From NCBI GenBank assembly GCA_030425745.1, contig JAUHZW010000082.1, positions 1 to 8,585 of the forward strand: a DNA stretch of 8,585 nt, read 5' to 3'. Both the position numbers and the translations under genes were made by a program. Source of the stretch: Actinomycetes bacterium (GTDB taxonomy: Bacteria > Actinomycetota > Actinomycetes > S36-B12). A model generated the notes under the pieces. That model was not told where the DNA came from. It searched no databases and saw only the letters and a list, made by a program, of their open reading frames with translations. This document shows, in pieces, positions 1 through 6,290 of the stretch. Every line of letters begins with the position of its first letter. Positions within the stretch are counted from its first letter, which is position 1.

Positions 1-2
1 AG

Positions 3-746
3 GCGAGGCAAACACGGGTGCCGATTAATCCGTTCACCGCGGACCTACCCGACCTTGTCATGGAAGACGGCTACCACATCCAGCAGCGCCTCGTCGCTCG
101 CCTGCTCGAGGACGGCGAGCAGATTTGCGGATACAAACTCGGCCTCACCTCCGCGCCGATGCAGCAACTTCTGGGCGTTGATCAGCCGGACTTCGGGCCC
201 GTCTTCGCGAGTACCGTGCATCGAGACGGTTCCACGGTTGATGTAGCCCAGTACATCGCTCCCCGAGTCGAAGCAGAAATCGCCGTCATCTTGGGATCAG
301 AACTATCGGGCCCGCACTGCACTGTCGCTGATGCGTTTCAAGCCACTGAAGGCCTGGTCGCGGCCATTGAGATTGTCGACTCCCGCATTCGCGATTGGAA
401 GATCAAGATCGCCGACACCGTCGCCGACCTAGCCAGCAATGGAGCTATCGCTCTCGGCAACGTCGTCGTACCTCTCACCGACATCGATCCTCGACTCATC
501 GGCATGGTGTTCACCAAGAACGGCGAAGTCATCGCTACCGGTGCCGGTGCCGCGGCACTCGGCGATCCCCTAGCTGCCGTTGCCTGGCTCGCCAACACGC
601 TTTCTCCCTTGGGAGTGAGCCTCCCGGCAGGCAGCATCATCATGACCGGCGCCCTCCACGCGATGGTGCCGGTCGCCCCGGGCGACGTGTTCCGCGCCGA
701 GTTCGATCGGCTGGGGCCGATCACCATCCGCATGGCGAGCGAGTAG
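3..746 (+). CDS. dmpE: 2-hydroxypenta-2,4-dienoate (2-keto-4-pentenoate) hydratase, 5' partial
   Basis: Adds water to 2-hydroxypenta-2,4-dienoate to give 4-hydroxy-2-oxovalerate, the substrate of the aldolase two genes downstream; cytosolic, FAH-like fold. Numbering from the GTG at 18, the family marks are KLGLTS (40-45), GVDQPDFG (53-60), the metal-ligand pair E85-x-E87, VDSRIRDWKIKI (120-131) and GAGAAALG (175-182). VDSRI-x-DWKIKI and QPDFG match hydratases (DmpE/XylJ) rather than decarboxylases. The frame is open to the window edge, and aligned to its paralogue at 2734 the GTG at 18 falls where an internal Ile-Pro lies, with about 20 N-terminal residues missing. The true start is therefore probably upstream and the GTG is only a possible start. 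Oddities: the usual A-D-N-x-S motif reads A-D-L-A-S here (136-140), and codon composition changes abruptly near 618. Function is firm at family level; the exact substrate (unsubstituted or alkyl dienoate) is open. Confidence 0.9.
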   Translation, partial: ARQTRVPINPFTADLPDLVMEDGYHIQQRLVARLLEDGEQICGYKLGLTSAPMQQLLGVDQPDFGPVFASTVHRDGSTVDVAQYIAPRVEAEIAVILGSELSGPHCTVADAFQATEGLVAAIEIVDSRIRDWKIKIADTVADLASNGAIALGNVVVPLTDIDPRLIGMVFTKNGEVIATGAGAAALGDPLAAVAWLANTLSPLGVSLPAGSIIMTGALHAMVPVAPGDVFRAEFDRLGPITIRMASE

Positions 747-750
747 GAGG
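745..750 (+). promoter_or_regulatory. Ribosome binding site overlapping the hydratase stop
   Basis: AGGAGG shares two bases with the hydratase TAG stop and lies 9 bases before the ATG at 760. It fixes the acetaldehyde dehydrogenase start and suggests translational coupling to the hydratase. Confidence 0.7.
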
Positions 751-759
751 GCCGGGAAC

Positions 760-1695
760 ATGCGCTGCGCAATCCTGGGTTCAGGCAACATCGGCACCGA
801 TCTGATGATCAAGCTGCTGAAGGGCACGGACGCCTCCGGCTCCGGCACAACTCCCCTTGAGCTCGTCGCCCTCGTGGGCATCGACCCCAAGTCCGACGGT
901 CTGGCGCGGGCGCGCCGCATGGGCATCGAGGGCCCGCACGAGGGGCCGGACTGGATCATCGACCACGCGGATGACATCGACATGGTGTTCGACGCCACGA
1001 GTGCCTACGTGCATGTCGCGCAGGCCGAGCGGTACAAGGACGCCGGGATCGTGGCGGTGGACCTGACACCGGCCGCCATCGGCCCCAAGGTGATCGCTGC
1101 GGTGAACCTCACCGAGCACCTCGATGCGCCCAACATCAACATGGTCACGTGCGGGGGGCAGGCGACCACGCCGATGGTCTACGCGATCCGGCGGGCGATC
1201 GACCACCTGCCGTATGCCGAGATGGTCTCGACCGTGTCGAGCCGTTCTGCCGGGCCGGGCACGCGGCAGAACATCGACGAGTTCACCAAGACCACGTCGA
1301 CCGCGTTGCGGGAGATCGGTGGTGCCGAGCATTCCAAGGCGATCATCATCCTGAACCCGGCGGAGCCGCCGATCATGATGCGCAACACCGTGTTCGGCGG
1401 CATTCCGGAGGGCGCGGACCATGACGCGGTGATCGAGTCGATCTACGCCATGGAGAAGGACGTGCAGAAATACGTTCCCGGCTACCGGCTGAAGAACCCG
1501 CCGGTCATCGAGGAGGGTCCGTACCTGACCCCCGGCGGTGAGGTCCCCCACCGAGCCGTCGTGCTGCTGGAGGTGGAGGGCGCGGGCGACTACCTGCCTC
1601 CCTATGCCGGCAATCTCGACATCATGACCGCCGCCGCCCAGAGGGTCGGTGAGGCGATCGCCCACCACAAGGCCGAGCAGAAGGCAGGTGCGTGA
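760..1695 (+). CDS. dmpF: Acetaldehyde dehydrogenase (acetylating)
   Basis: Oxidises acetaldehyde with NAD+ and coenzyme A to acetyl-CoA, the last step of the lower meta-cleavage route. The 311-residue length is normal for the DmpF/MhpF family. Visible marks: the N-terminal Rossmann motif GSGNIG (7-12), GIDPKSDGLARA (40-51), FDATSA (77-82), DLTPAAIGP (101-109), the catalytic Cys131 in MVTCGGQAT, SAGPGTRQNIDEFT (163-176), NPAEPP (199-204), and the C-terminal EVEGAGDYLPPYAGNLDIMTAAA. In DmpFG this enzyme binds the aldolase and acetaldehyde passes through an internal channel; the directly following aldolase gene supports the same complex here. A Gly/Ser/Thr-rich stretch at about 22-32 looks slightly longer than in the Pseudomonas protein. 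The start is supported by the AGGAGG at 745. The gene stops one base before the aldolase ATG. An antisense open frame covers most of it and is treated as a shadow. Confidence 0.96.
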   Translation: MRCAILGSGNIGTDLMIKLLKGTDASGSGTTPLELVALVGIDPKSDGLARARRMGIEGPHEGPDWIIDHADDIDMVFDATSAYVHVAQAERYKDAGIVAVDLTPAAIGPKVIAAVNLTEHLDAPNINMVTCGGQATTPMVYAIRRAIDHLPYAEMVSTVSSRSAGPGTRQNIDEFTKTTSTALREIGGAEHSKAIIILNPAEPPIMMRNTVFGGIPEGADHDAVIESIYAMEKDVQKYVPGYRLKNPPVIEEGPYLTPGGEVPHRAVVLLEVEGAGDYLPPYAGNLDIMTAAAQRVGEAIAHHKAEQKAGA

Positions 1696-1696
1696 C

Positions 1697-2737
1697 ATGA
1701 GCACGGACTACCGTTTGATCGATTCGACGCTGCGCGATGGTTCCCATGCCATCAGCCACCAGTACTACGCCGACGATGTCGTGAAGATCGTCCAGGGCCT
1801 CGATGCCGCGGGCGTGCAGGTGATCGAGATCGCCCATGGCGACGGCATCGGCGGCTCGAGCTTCAACTACGGCTTCTCCGCAGTTCCGGAGAAGGAACTC
1901 ATCGCACGCGCGTGCGAGGTGACCACCAACGCGAAGATCGCCTGCCTGCTGCTGCCGGGCATCGGCCTGGCCGATGACCTGCGCGAGGTGAACGAGATGG
2001 GTGTGCAGGTCGCCCGCATCGCGGTGCACTGCACCGAGGCTGACATCACCGAGCAGCACATCAAGGTCGCGAAGTCCCTCGGCATGGAGGCCATCGGGTT
2101 CCTGATGATGGCTCATGCGAACTCACCTGAGGGGCTGGTCGAGCAGGCCAAGCTGCTGCAGTCCTACGGCGCCGACACCATCTACATCGCCGACTCCGCC
2201 GGTGCGATGACCACCGAGGATGTGCGCCGGCGGGTCAACGCCCTGGTGGAGAACATCGAGGTGCCCATCGGCGTGCATGCCCACAACAACCTCTCGATGG
2301 CGGTGGCGAACTCGATCGCCGCGTTTGAGGAGGGCGCGCAGAACCTCGACGGCACCTCCGCCGGCCTCGGCGCCGGTGCCGGCAACTGCCCGACCGAGAT
2401 CCTCGCCGCGGTGTCGAACAAGTACGGCATCGAGACCGGTGTCGACCCGTTCGTCCTGATGGACCTCGCCGAGGAGGTCGTCCGACCCCTCATGCCGCGT
2501 CAGCAGGTGATCGACCGTGCCGGCCTGATCCTCGGCTACGCCGGCGTCTACGGCAGCTTCCTGCTCCACGCCCAACGTGCCGCCGAACGCTACGACGTCC
2601 CGGTCGCCGACATCCTCCTCGAACTCGGCGAGCGCAAGGTCGTCGGCGGCCAGGAGGACATGATCATCGACGTCGCCCTCGAACTCGCCACCAAGCACGC
2701 CGAACAGGAATCCACCGGAAACGGAGCCTCCGCATGA
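1697..2737 (+). CDS. dmpG: 4-hydroxy-2-oxovalerate aldolase
   Basis: Splits 4-hydroxy-2-oxovalerate into pyruvate and acetaldehyde; a divalent-metal (usually Mn2+) class II aldolase with an HMGL-like TIM barrel and a C-terminal communication domain that docks on the acetaldehyde dehydrogenase. The 346-residue protein shows the active-site STLRDGSHA (10-18, with Arg13, metal ligand Asp14 and His17), AHGDGIGGSSFNYG (46-59), the metal-binding VHAHNN (193-198, His194 and His196), GTSAGLGAGAGN (219-230), and Tyr285 in GYAGVYGSF, equivalent to DmpG Tyr291. The ATG at 1697 was chosen over an in-frame ATG at 1649 because the family begins right at this point and the longer version would run through the end of the dehydrogenase gene; a purine-rich stretch (1681-1688) precedes it. 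It overlaps the next gene by four bases (ATGA). All catalytic residues are present. Confidence 0.96.
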   Translation: MSTDYRLIDSTLRDGSHAISHQYYADDVVKIVQGLDAAGVQVIEIAHGDGIGGSSFNYGFSAVPEKELIARACEVTTNAKIACLLLPGIGLADDLREVNEMGVQVARIAVHCTEADITEQHIKVAKSLGMEAIGFLMMAHANSPEGLVEQAKLLQSYGADTIYIADSAGAMTTEDVRRRVNALVENIEVPIGVHAHNNLSMAVANSIAAFEEGAQNLDGTSAGLGAGAGNCPTEILAAVSNKYGIETGVDPFVLMDLAEEVVRPLMPRQQVIDRAGLILGYAGVYGSFLLHAQRAAERYDVPVADILLELGERKVVGGQEDMIIDVALELATKHAEQESTGNGASA

Positions 2738-3516
2738 CCGACCTGCCCAAGGAGGAGATCGCCCGCACCCTCATCGACGCCGCGCGTAACCGCACCGGGA
2801 TCCCGCCGCTGACCAACACCTACCCGGACCTGGACTTCGACACGGCGTACGACGTGCAGGACGCGGTGGTCGACGCACGGGTCCGTGAGGGTGCCACGAT
2901 CATCGGCGGCAAGCTCGGCCTCACCAGCCGCGCCAAGCAGGTGCAGATGAATGTCGACCGGCCGCTGTACGGAATCCTCACCGCGGACATGCAGATCGAC
3001 ACAGGCGACGAGCTCGTCTGCAGCGACTACATCCAGCCCCGCTGCGAGCCGGAGATCGCCTTCCTCCTCGGCCGTGATCTCGAGGGTCCGCAGGTCTCCG
3101 CGGCTCAGGTGCTGGCGGCCACGGAGTTCGTCTTCCCCGCCATCGACGTCCTGGACTCCCGCTTCACCGGCTACAAGTTCACCTTCATGGACGTCATCGC
3201 GGACAACTCGTCCTGCGCCGGCTTCACGCTCGGTGGCATGGGCACCGACCCGATGGGGATCGATCTGCGCCTGGTCGGCTGCTCGTTCGAGAAGAACGGC
3301 CAGTTGGTCGCGACCGCGGCCGGCGCCGCCGTGATGGGTCATCCGGCATCAGCCGTGGCCTGGATGGTGCGCCAGCTGGCGACCCGAGGCAAGGGGCTTG
3401 AGGCCGGCCAGGTCGTCATGGCCGGTGCGTTGACCGAGGCGATCCCGGTCGCTCCGGGCGACACCGTGGTGGCCCGCTTCGACCGACTCGGTACCGTCGA
3501 GCTCGCCTGCCGCTGA
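2734..3516 (+). CDS. dmpH: 4-oxalocrotonate decarboxylase (2-oxo-3-hexenedioate decarboxylase)
   Basis: Probably decarboxylates 2-oxo-3-hexenedioate to 2-hydroxypenta-2,4-dienoate, feeding the hydratase at the start of the block. It is a 260-residue FAH-like protein and a paralogue of that hydratase. Visible marks: YPDLDFDTAYDVQ (30-42), KLGLTSRAKQVQM (60-72), PLYG (77-80), the metal pair E105-x-E107, DSRF (141-144), ADNSS (156-160), and GHPASAVAW (202-210). The N-terminal YPD-x-x-F-x-x-AYDVQ, the AK-x-x-QM and the GHPAS-x-VA resemble DmpH/XylI decarboxylases more than hydratases, and the tautomerase next door makes its substrate, as in dmpHI. The ATG lies in a four-base overlap with the aldolase stop, with GGAG at 2723-2726. 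In Pseudomonas the decarboxylase and hydratase form a complex; that is likely but not shown here. A second hydratase is the main alternative. Confidence 0.88.
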   Translation: MTDLPKEEIARTLIDAARNRTGIPPLTNTYPDLDFDTAYDVQDAVVDARVREGATIIGGKLGLTSRAKQVQMNVDRPLYGILTADMQIDTGDELVCSDYIQPRCEPEIAFLLGRDLEGPQVSAAQVLAATEFVFPAIDVLDSRFTGYKFTFMDVIADNSSCAGFTLGGMGTDPMGIDLRLVGCSFEKNGQLVATAAGAAVMGHPASAVAWMVRQLATRGKGLEAGQVVMAGALTEAIPVAPGDTVVARFDRLGTVELACR

Positions 3517-3542
3517 GCAGACCACACATCACCACCACAGCC

Positions 3543-3548
3543 AAGGAG
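3543..3548 (+). promoter_or_regulatory. Ribosome binding site of the tautomerase
   Basis: AAGGAG five bases before the ATG at 3554. It is the clearest Shine-Dalgarno sequence in the plus-strand block and lies at the end of a 37-base intergenic gap. It fixes the start that leaves Pro as residue 1 after Met removal, which this enzyme needs. Confidence 0.75.
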
Positions 3549-3553
3549 CATCC

Positions 3554-3751
3554 ATGCCCTTCATCCAGGTGACCCTCATGGAGGGTCGGACGGTCGAGCA
3601 GAAGCACGAGCTCATGAAGCGTCTCAATGACGCCACCGCCGAGGTCCTCGGTGGGGATCCCCAGCGCATCCGTGTGGCCCTGTACGAGGTCAGCAAGGAC
3701 GACTGGGCCATCGGCGGGGTGCCGATCTCGGTCCTGCGTCCAGACGCGTAG
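3554..3751 (+). CDS. dmpI: 4-oxalocrotonate tautomerase
   Basis: Converts 2-hydroxymuconate (4-oxalocrotonate, enol form) to 2-oxo-3-hexenedioate, the substrate of the decarboxylase encoded just upstream. The family forms hexamers of about 62-residue subunits; this one has 65 residues including Met. Counting from the mature N-terminus, Pro1 (catalytic base), Arg11 in EGRT, and Arg39 are all in place. The conserved aromatic at position 50 is Trp instead of the Phe50 of the Pseudomonas enzyme, followed by the typical IGGVP turn. The strong ribosome binding site sets the start. The gene is separated by 37 bases from the decarboxylase and by 7 bases from the Rieske gene. Identification is firm at family level; members also act on other enol acids, so substrate assignment rests on context. 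Confidence 0.92.
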   Translation: MPFIQVTLMEGRTVEQKHELMKRLNDATAEVLGGDPQRIRVALYEVSKDDWAIGGVPISVLRPDA

Positions 3752-3758
3752 CACGGCC

Positions 3759-4139
3759 GTGGATGTCTTCCGGGTCGTCCATCTGGACGAGCTGGCCGAG
3801 AACCATGCCTACCGAGTGGTTCTGGAGGATCAGCCGATCCTGCTGACCAAGATCTCCGGTGAACCCCATGCCGTGGCCGATACCTGCCCCCACAACGGCG
3901 CCTCGCTGAGCGAAGGGGTGATCAAGGACGGCTGCGTGACCTGCCCATGGCACTTCTGGCGGTTCAGCCTGCATGACGGGGAGCGGCAGGGGCGTCCGGA
4001 GGTGCAGATCCAGGTGTACGGCACTCGCCTGACAGCGGACAACTGGGTGGAGATCGAGGTGCCTCCGCCGGCGATCGAGCGATCGCTGCGGGAGGTGCTG
4101 CTCGAGCACGCCCGTCAGGGTCGCGAGCAGACAGACTGA
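3759..4139 (+). CDS. Rieske-type [2Fe-2S] ferredoxin-like protein
   Basis: Small soluble electron carrier of 126 residues with one Rieske domain. The cluster ligands are clear: Cys43-Pro-His45, then 16 residues, Cys62-Pro-Trp-His65, followed by FWRFSL. After the beta domain (to about residue 100) comes a charged, helix-like tail (IERSLREVLLEHARQ). No membrane segment, signal peptide or oxygenase domain is present, so it is a ferredoxin or a NirD-like subunit and not a catalytic oxygenase. The GTG at 3759, 7 bases after the tautomerase stop, gives the expected Rieske N-terminus (DVFRVV); an upstream in-frame ATG (3627) lies inside the tautomerase gene and would encode a non-family N-terminus. 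No good ribosome binding site is visible, so translation may depend on reinitiation. The last 12 codons, stop included, are the first unit of a 34-base tandem repeat. Possible jobs are electron supply to a ring-hydroxylating oxygenase encoded elsewhere or, like plant-type XylT/DmpQ, reactivation of a ring-cleavage dioxygenase; both are inference. Confidence 0.85.
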   Translation: MDVFRVVHLDELAENHAYRVVLEDQPILLTKISGEPHAVADTCPHNGASLSEGVIKDGCVTCPWHFWRFSLHDGERQGRPEVQIQVYGTRLTADNWVEIEVPPPAIERSLREVLLEHARQGREQTD

Positions 4140-4195
4140 GCACGCCCGTCAGGGTCGCGAGCGGACGGACTGAGCACGCCCGTCAGGGTCGCGAG
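4104..4195. repeat. 34-base tandem repeat, 2.7 copies, across a convergent gene junction
   Basis: Units lie at 4104-4137, 4138-4171 and 4172-4195 (last one cut at 24 bases). Units 1 and 2 differ only at two A/G positions near the 3' end; the first 24 bases are identical in all three. Unit 1 encodes the last codons of the Rieske gene; its TGA stop (4137-4139) spans the unit 1/2 boundary. Unit 3 encodes the final Ser-Arg-Pro-stop of the FUSC gene on the other strand. There are no spacers, so this is not a CRISPR. It looks like a recent slippage or unequal-recombination duplication. Confidence 0.9.
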
Positions 4196-4205
4196 GCGTC
4201 CTGAC
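4182..4205. terminator. Possible weak hairpin between the convergent genes
   Basis: GTCAGG (4182-4187) can pair with CCTGAC (4200-4205), with a further CGC/GCG pairing possible in the loop and two outer C-G pairs after a bulge. It sits at the 3' end of the FUSC gene and just beyond the Rieske gene. There is no T-tract on either strand, so it could only be a non-canonical terminator of the kind seen in high-GC bacteria. The assignment is speculative. Confidence 0.25.
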
Positions 4206-6231
4206 CGGCTTCCTGCTCCGGCAGCCCGAGATGTCGAACGCTGTCGGCCAGGCGGAGCACATCGCGCTCGAACTGAGCGGCCAGCAGCATCACCCGATCC
4301 TTCTCGTCCGCCGTGAGCGGGGTCGCCTGCGTGACGAAGCCCTCATCGGCCGCGCGGGCCATCGCGGCGGGCAGTGGCGAGCGGGGGTCGCCGTGGGCGG
4401 TGTCTGCAGCGTCAGGCTCCGCCCCGACATCGCGGCAGGCTCGGTCGAGGGTCACCCGGACGTGGCTCTCGACCTCCGCGGGGACAGGCGGCCCGGAGCC
4501 GTTCCGAGCGCTCATGAGCTCATAGGTGCCCAGAGCCCAGAGCCGCACCAGCACGAGCTGTCCGCGGTCGAGGATGTCGAGCAGGGCCGCTGTCGAGAGG
4601 GAGCGTCCACGGGGCTCGAGGGCGGTGCCCACGGCGACCACGCGCAGCCGCTCGATCGCGTCCCTGATCCGCAGGCCCGCCACGTAGGTCTTGTCAGGAG
4701 CCGCGACACCTGATGTCGGCAGGATGACCAGCGCCCCATCTCGCAGGCTCGCGACGGCCTCGCGCACCGTGCCCGGAACGTCTCGACTGACCCACGTCGG
4801 GACGAGCAGCGCTGCCGCAAGTCCGATGAGGGAACCGGTCACGGTGAACACGAGCCGTTCGAGTGGGAGGTCGGGGCCCCGATCGAGGGTGCTGTCGATG
4901 AGCAGGATGAAGCCTGTGACCGCGAAGGCCGCGATCGCATAGTTCCCGCTGGTCCAGCGCAGGGTGACGAGGACGAGCAGGAACGCGACCAGCACGTAGG
5001 CGAGGCGGTGGTCGATCAGCCAGCCGGCGGTGTATCCCAGGACCAGCACGGCGGCGATCGTCCCGCCGAGTCGCAGGATGGTGCGTATCAGGGTGTAGGC
5101 CCAGTCCGGTTTCAGGATGAAGGCCACCGTGAGGGGGATCCAGTACGAATGGTCGGAGCTGACCGGCAGTGAGACGGCCTGTGCCACCCCGATCGCGACG
5201 GCCGTCCGGAGGGCATGACGCCACGAGAGCGACTGGGATTCCAGCAGCGGGGGGCTCTCCTGCTGCGCACTGCCGCGCGGCGCCGGCAGCGCGCGCCACG
5301 ACTCCACTGCTCGGTGCAGGCCGGTCAGAGCCGCCCTGAGCTCGCTCACGCAGGCCTCCTGGCCATCGTGCTCCCATGGCTGCCACAGCTGACGTCGCCG
5401 CCCCCGCAGCAACGCCTCCGCTGAGCGCAGGGTGTCGGCCAGCTCCTCCCGCTCCCGCAGGCTCGGATCCGCCACCTCGAGCCAGGTGATCGCGGCCCGC
5501 CGGACGAGCGCCGCCCACGACGCGACCTCGATCGCGCCGTCCACAGATGTGTCCGGCATGCCGGCGCTGCGCAGGGTGGCCTGCAGAGCACCTTCGACAC
5601 CGGCTGACTCGGCCACCTCCATCCCGAACTCTGCCTTGCGCAGGACCATGCGACGGACGGACTCCAGATCATTGGCCAGCGCAAGGCTGACATGGGCTCG
5701 GCGATCCCATCGCCACCACACGAGCCAGAAGATCGACTGTGCCACGGCACCGGCCAGGATCCACAGCGTCAGGTTCGTGACTCCGGAGGGTGGCATCGCA
5801 ACCCCGCTGAAGACGATCCCGAGCACCAGTGCGTTGAACGTGGAGGTCGCTGCTGCGGGTGCACTCTTCGACAGGGCCCCCGCGAGCATGGCCAGCCCGA
5901 TGAGCCACGGCACCGTCCACCACGTGCCACCGATGGTCGCCGAGATGAAGACCGCAGCACCGATCGCCACCGTGTTGACGAGGAGGTAGCGCACCAGACG
6001 ACCGAGCGGCAGCCCGACGTCGGCGTAGCCCACCTGCAGCGCCCCGAAGGCCCCACCCACCACGACAGCGAGGTCACCGAAGGCGACACCGGCCGCGATG
6101 AAGCCGACAACGACGATCGACCGCCGCACCGCACTGGACCAGGTGGTCTGGATCCTCGGTTGGGAGCGAAGACCCTTCCCGGCCTCGCGCATGGCCAGCC
6201 GGACGCTGGTACGCCAGGACTCTCGCTGCAC
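4183..6231 (-). CDS. FUSC-family membrane protein (putative aromatic acid exporter)
   Basis: Integral membrane protein of 682 residues with the doubled layout of FUSC/YccS-like proteins: a hydrophobic bundle at about 37-175, a soluble, charged, Trp-containing region at about 176-335, a second bundle at about 338-480, and a soluble C-terminal domain of about 200 residues. The second bundle carries the family's typical HSYWIPLTVAF (361-371) and the R387-L-G-G-T turn. The family includes AaeB (hydroxybenzoate efflux) and fusaric acid resistance proteins, so export of aromatic acids is plausible given the facing catabolic genes, but the substrate cannot be read from the sequence. The GTG at 6231 gives the longest supported protein; an ATG at 6192 (residue 14) is an alternative, and neither has a clear ribosome binding site. 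The gene lies 47 bases after the ABC ATPase on the same strand and may be co-transcribed. Its last three residues and stop are part of the 34-base repeat. Confidence 0.85.
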   Translation of the reverse strand: MQRESWRTSVRLAMREAGKGLRSQPRIQTTWSSAVRRSIVVVGFIAAGVAFGDLAVVVGGAFGALQVGYADVGLPLGRLVRYLLVNTVAIGAAVFISATIGGTWWTVPWLIGLAMLAGALSKSAPAAATSTFNALVLGIVFSGVAMPPSGVTNLTLWILAGAVAQSIFWLVWWRWDRRAHVSLALANDLESVRRMVLRKAEFGMEVAESAGVEGALQATLRSAGMPDTSVDGAIEVASWAALVRRAAITWLEVADPSLREREELADTLRSAEALLRGRRRQLWQPWEHDGQEACVSELRAALTGLHRAVESWRALPAPRGSAQQESPPLLESQSLSWRHALRTAVAIGVAQAVSLPVSSDHSYWIPLTVAFILKPDWAYTLIRTILRLGGTIAAVLVLGYTAGWLIDHRLAYVLVAFLLVLVTLRWTSGNYAIAAFAVTGFILLIDSTLDRGPDLPLERLVFTVTGSLIGLAAALLVPTWVSRDVPGTVREAVASLRDGALVILPTSGVAAPDKTYVAGLRIRDAIERLRVVAVGTALEPRGRSLSTAALLDILDRGQLVLVRLWALGTYELMSARNGSGPPVPAEVESHVRVTLDRACRDVGAEPDAADTAHGDPRSPLPAAMARAADEGFVTQATPLTADEKDRVMLLAAQFERDVLRLADSVRHLGLPEQEAGQDASRP

Positions 6232-6263
6232 CCGCGCAGTCTGCCGTATGGCAGCCGGTCAGT

Positions 6264-6290
6264 GGCTCAGGCCGAGCCTCAGTGGCTGAG
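6264..6290. other. Hairpin-forming sequence between the ATPase and FUSC genes
   Basis: GGCTC (6264-6268) pairs with GAGCC (6274-6278), and CTCAG (6278-6282) with CTGAG (6286-6290); a near-repeat TCAGTGGCT-C/G-AG occurs at 6259 and 6279. The segment covers the ATPase stop codon and part of the 47-base gap before the FUSC gene. It could dampen read-through or stabilise the upstream mRNA; there is no T-tract, so it is not a standard terminator. Confidence 0.25.

Noticed and set aside
1649..1696. Longer aldolase start at 1649
   Set aside because: It would add 16 Arg-rich residues read through the dehydrogenase 3' end; the family starts right before Tyr-Arg-Leu-x-Asp-Ser-Thr-Leu.
781..1704. 307-codon open frame on the minus strand opposite the acetaldehyde dehydrogenase gene
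   Set aside because: It is a shadow caused by strong G/C third-position bias; the translation is rich in His, Arg and Asp with no recognisable domain, and the plus-strand gene is unmistakable.
2123..3342. Long minus-strand open frames opposite the aldolase and decarboxylase genes
   Set aside because: Same low-complexity His/Val/Asp/Gly composition as other antisense shadows; both plus-strand genes have intact catalytic motifs.
3627..3758. Upstream ATG extension of the Rieske gene
   Set aside because: The added 44 residues would be read out of frame through the tautomerase gene and do not resemble a Rieske N-terminus; the GTG at 3759 fits the family.
4099..4108. 10-base palindrome TGCTCGAGCA at the edge of the repeat, as an operator
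   Set aside because: It lies inside the Rieske coding sequence, far from any start, and such short palindromes are common in GC-rich codons for Leu-Leu-Glu-His.
4104..4195. CRISPR array
   Set aside because: The units are directly adjacent with no spacers, only 2.7 copies exist, and both ends are coding sequence of ordinary genes.
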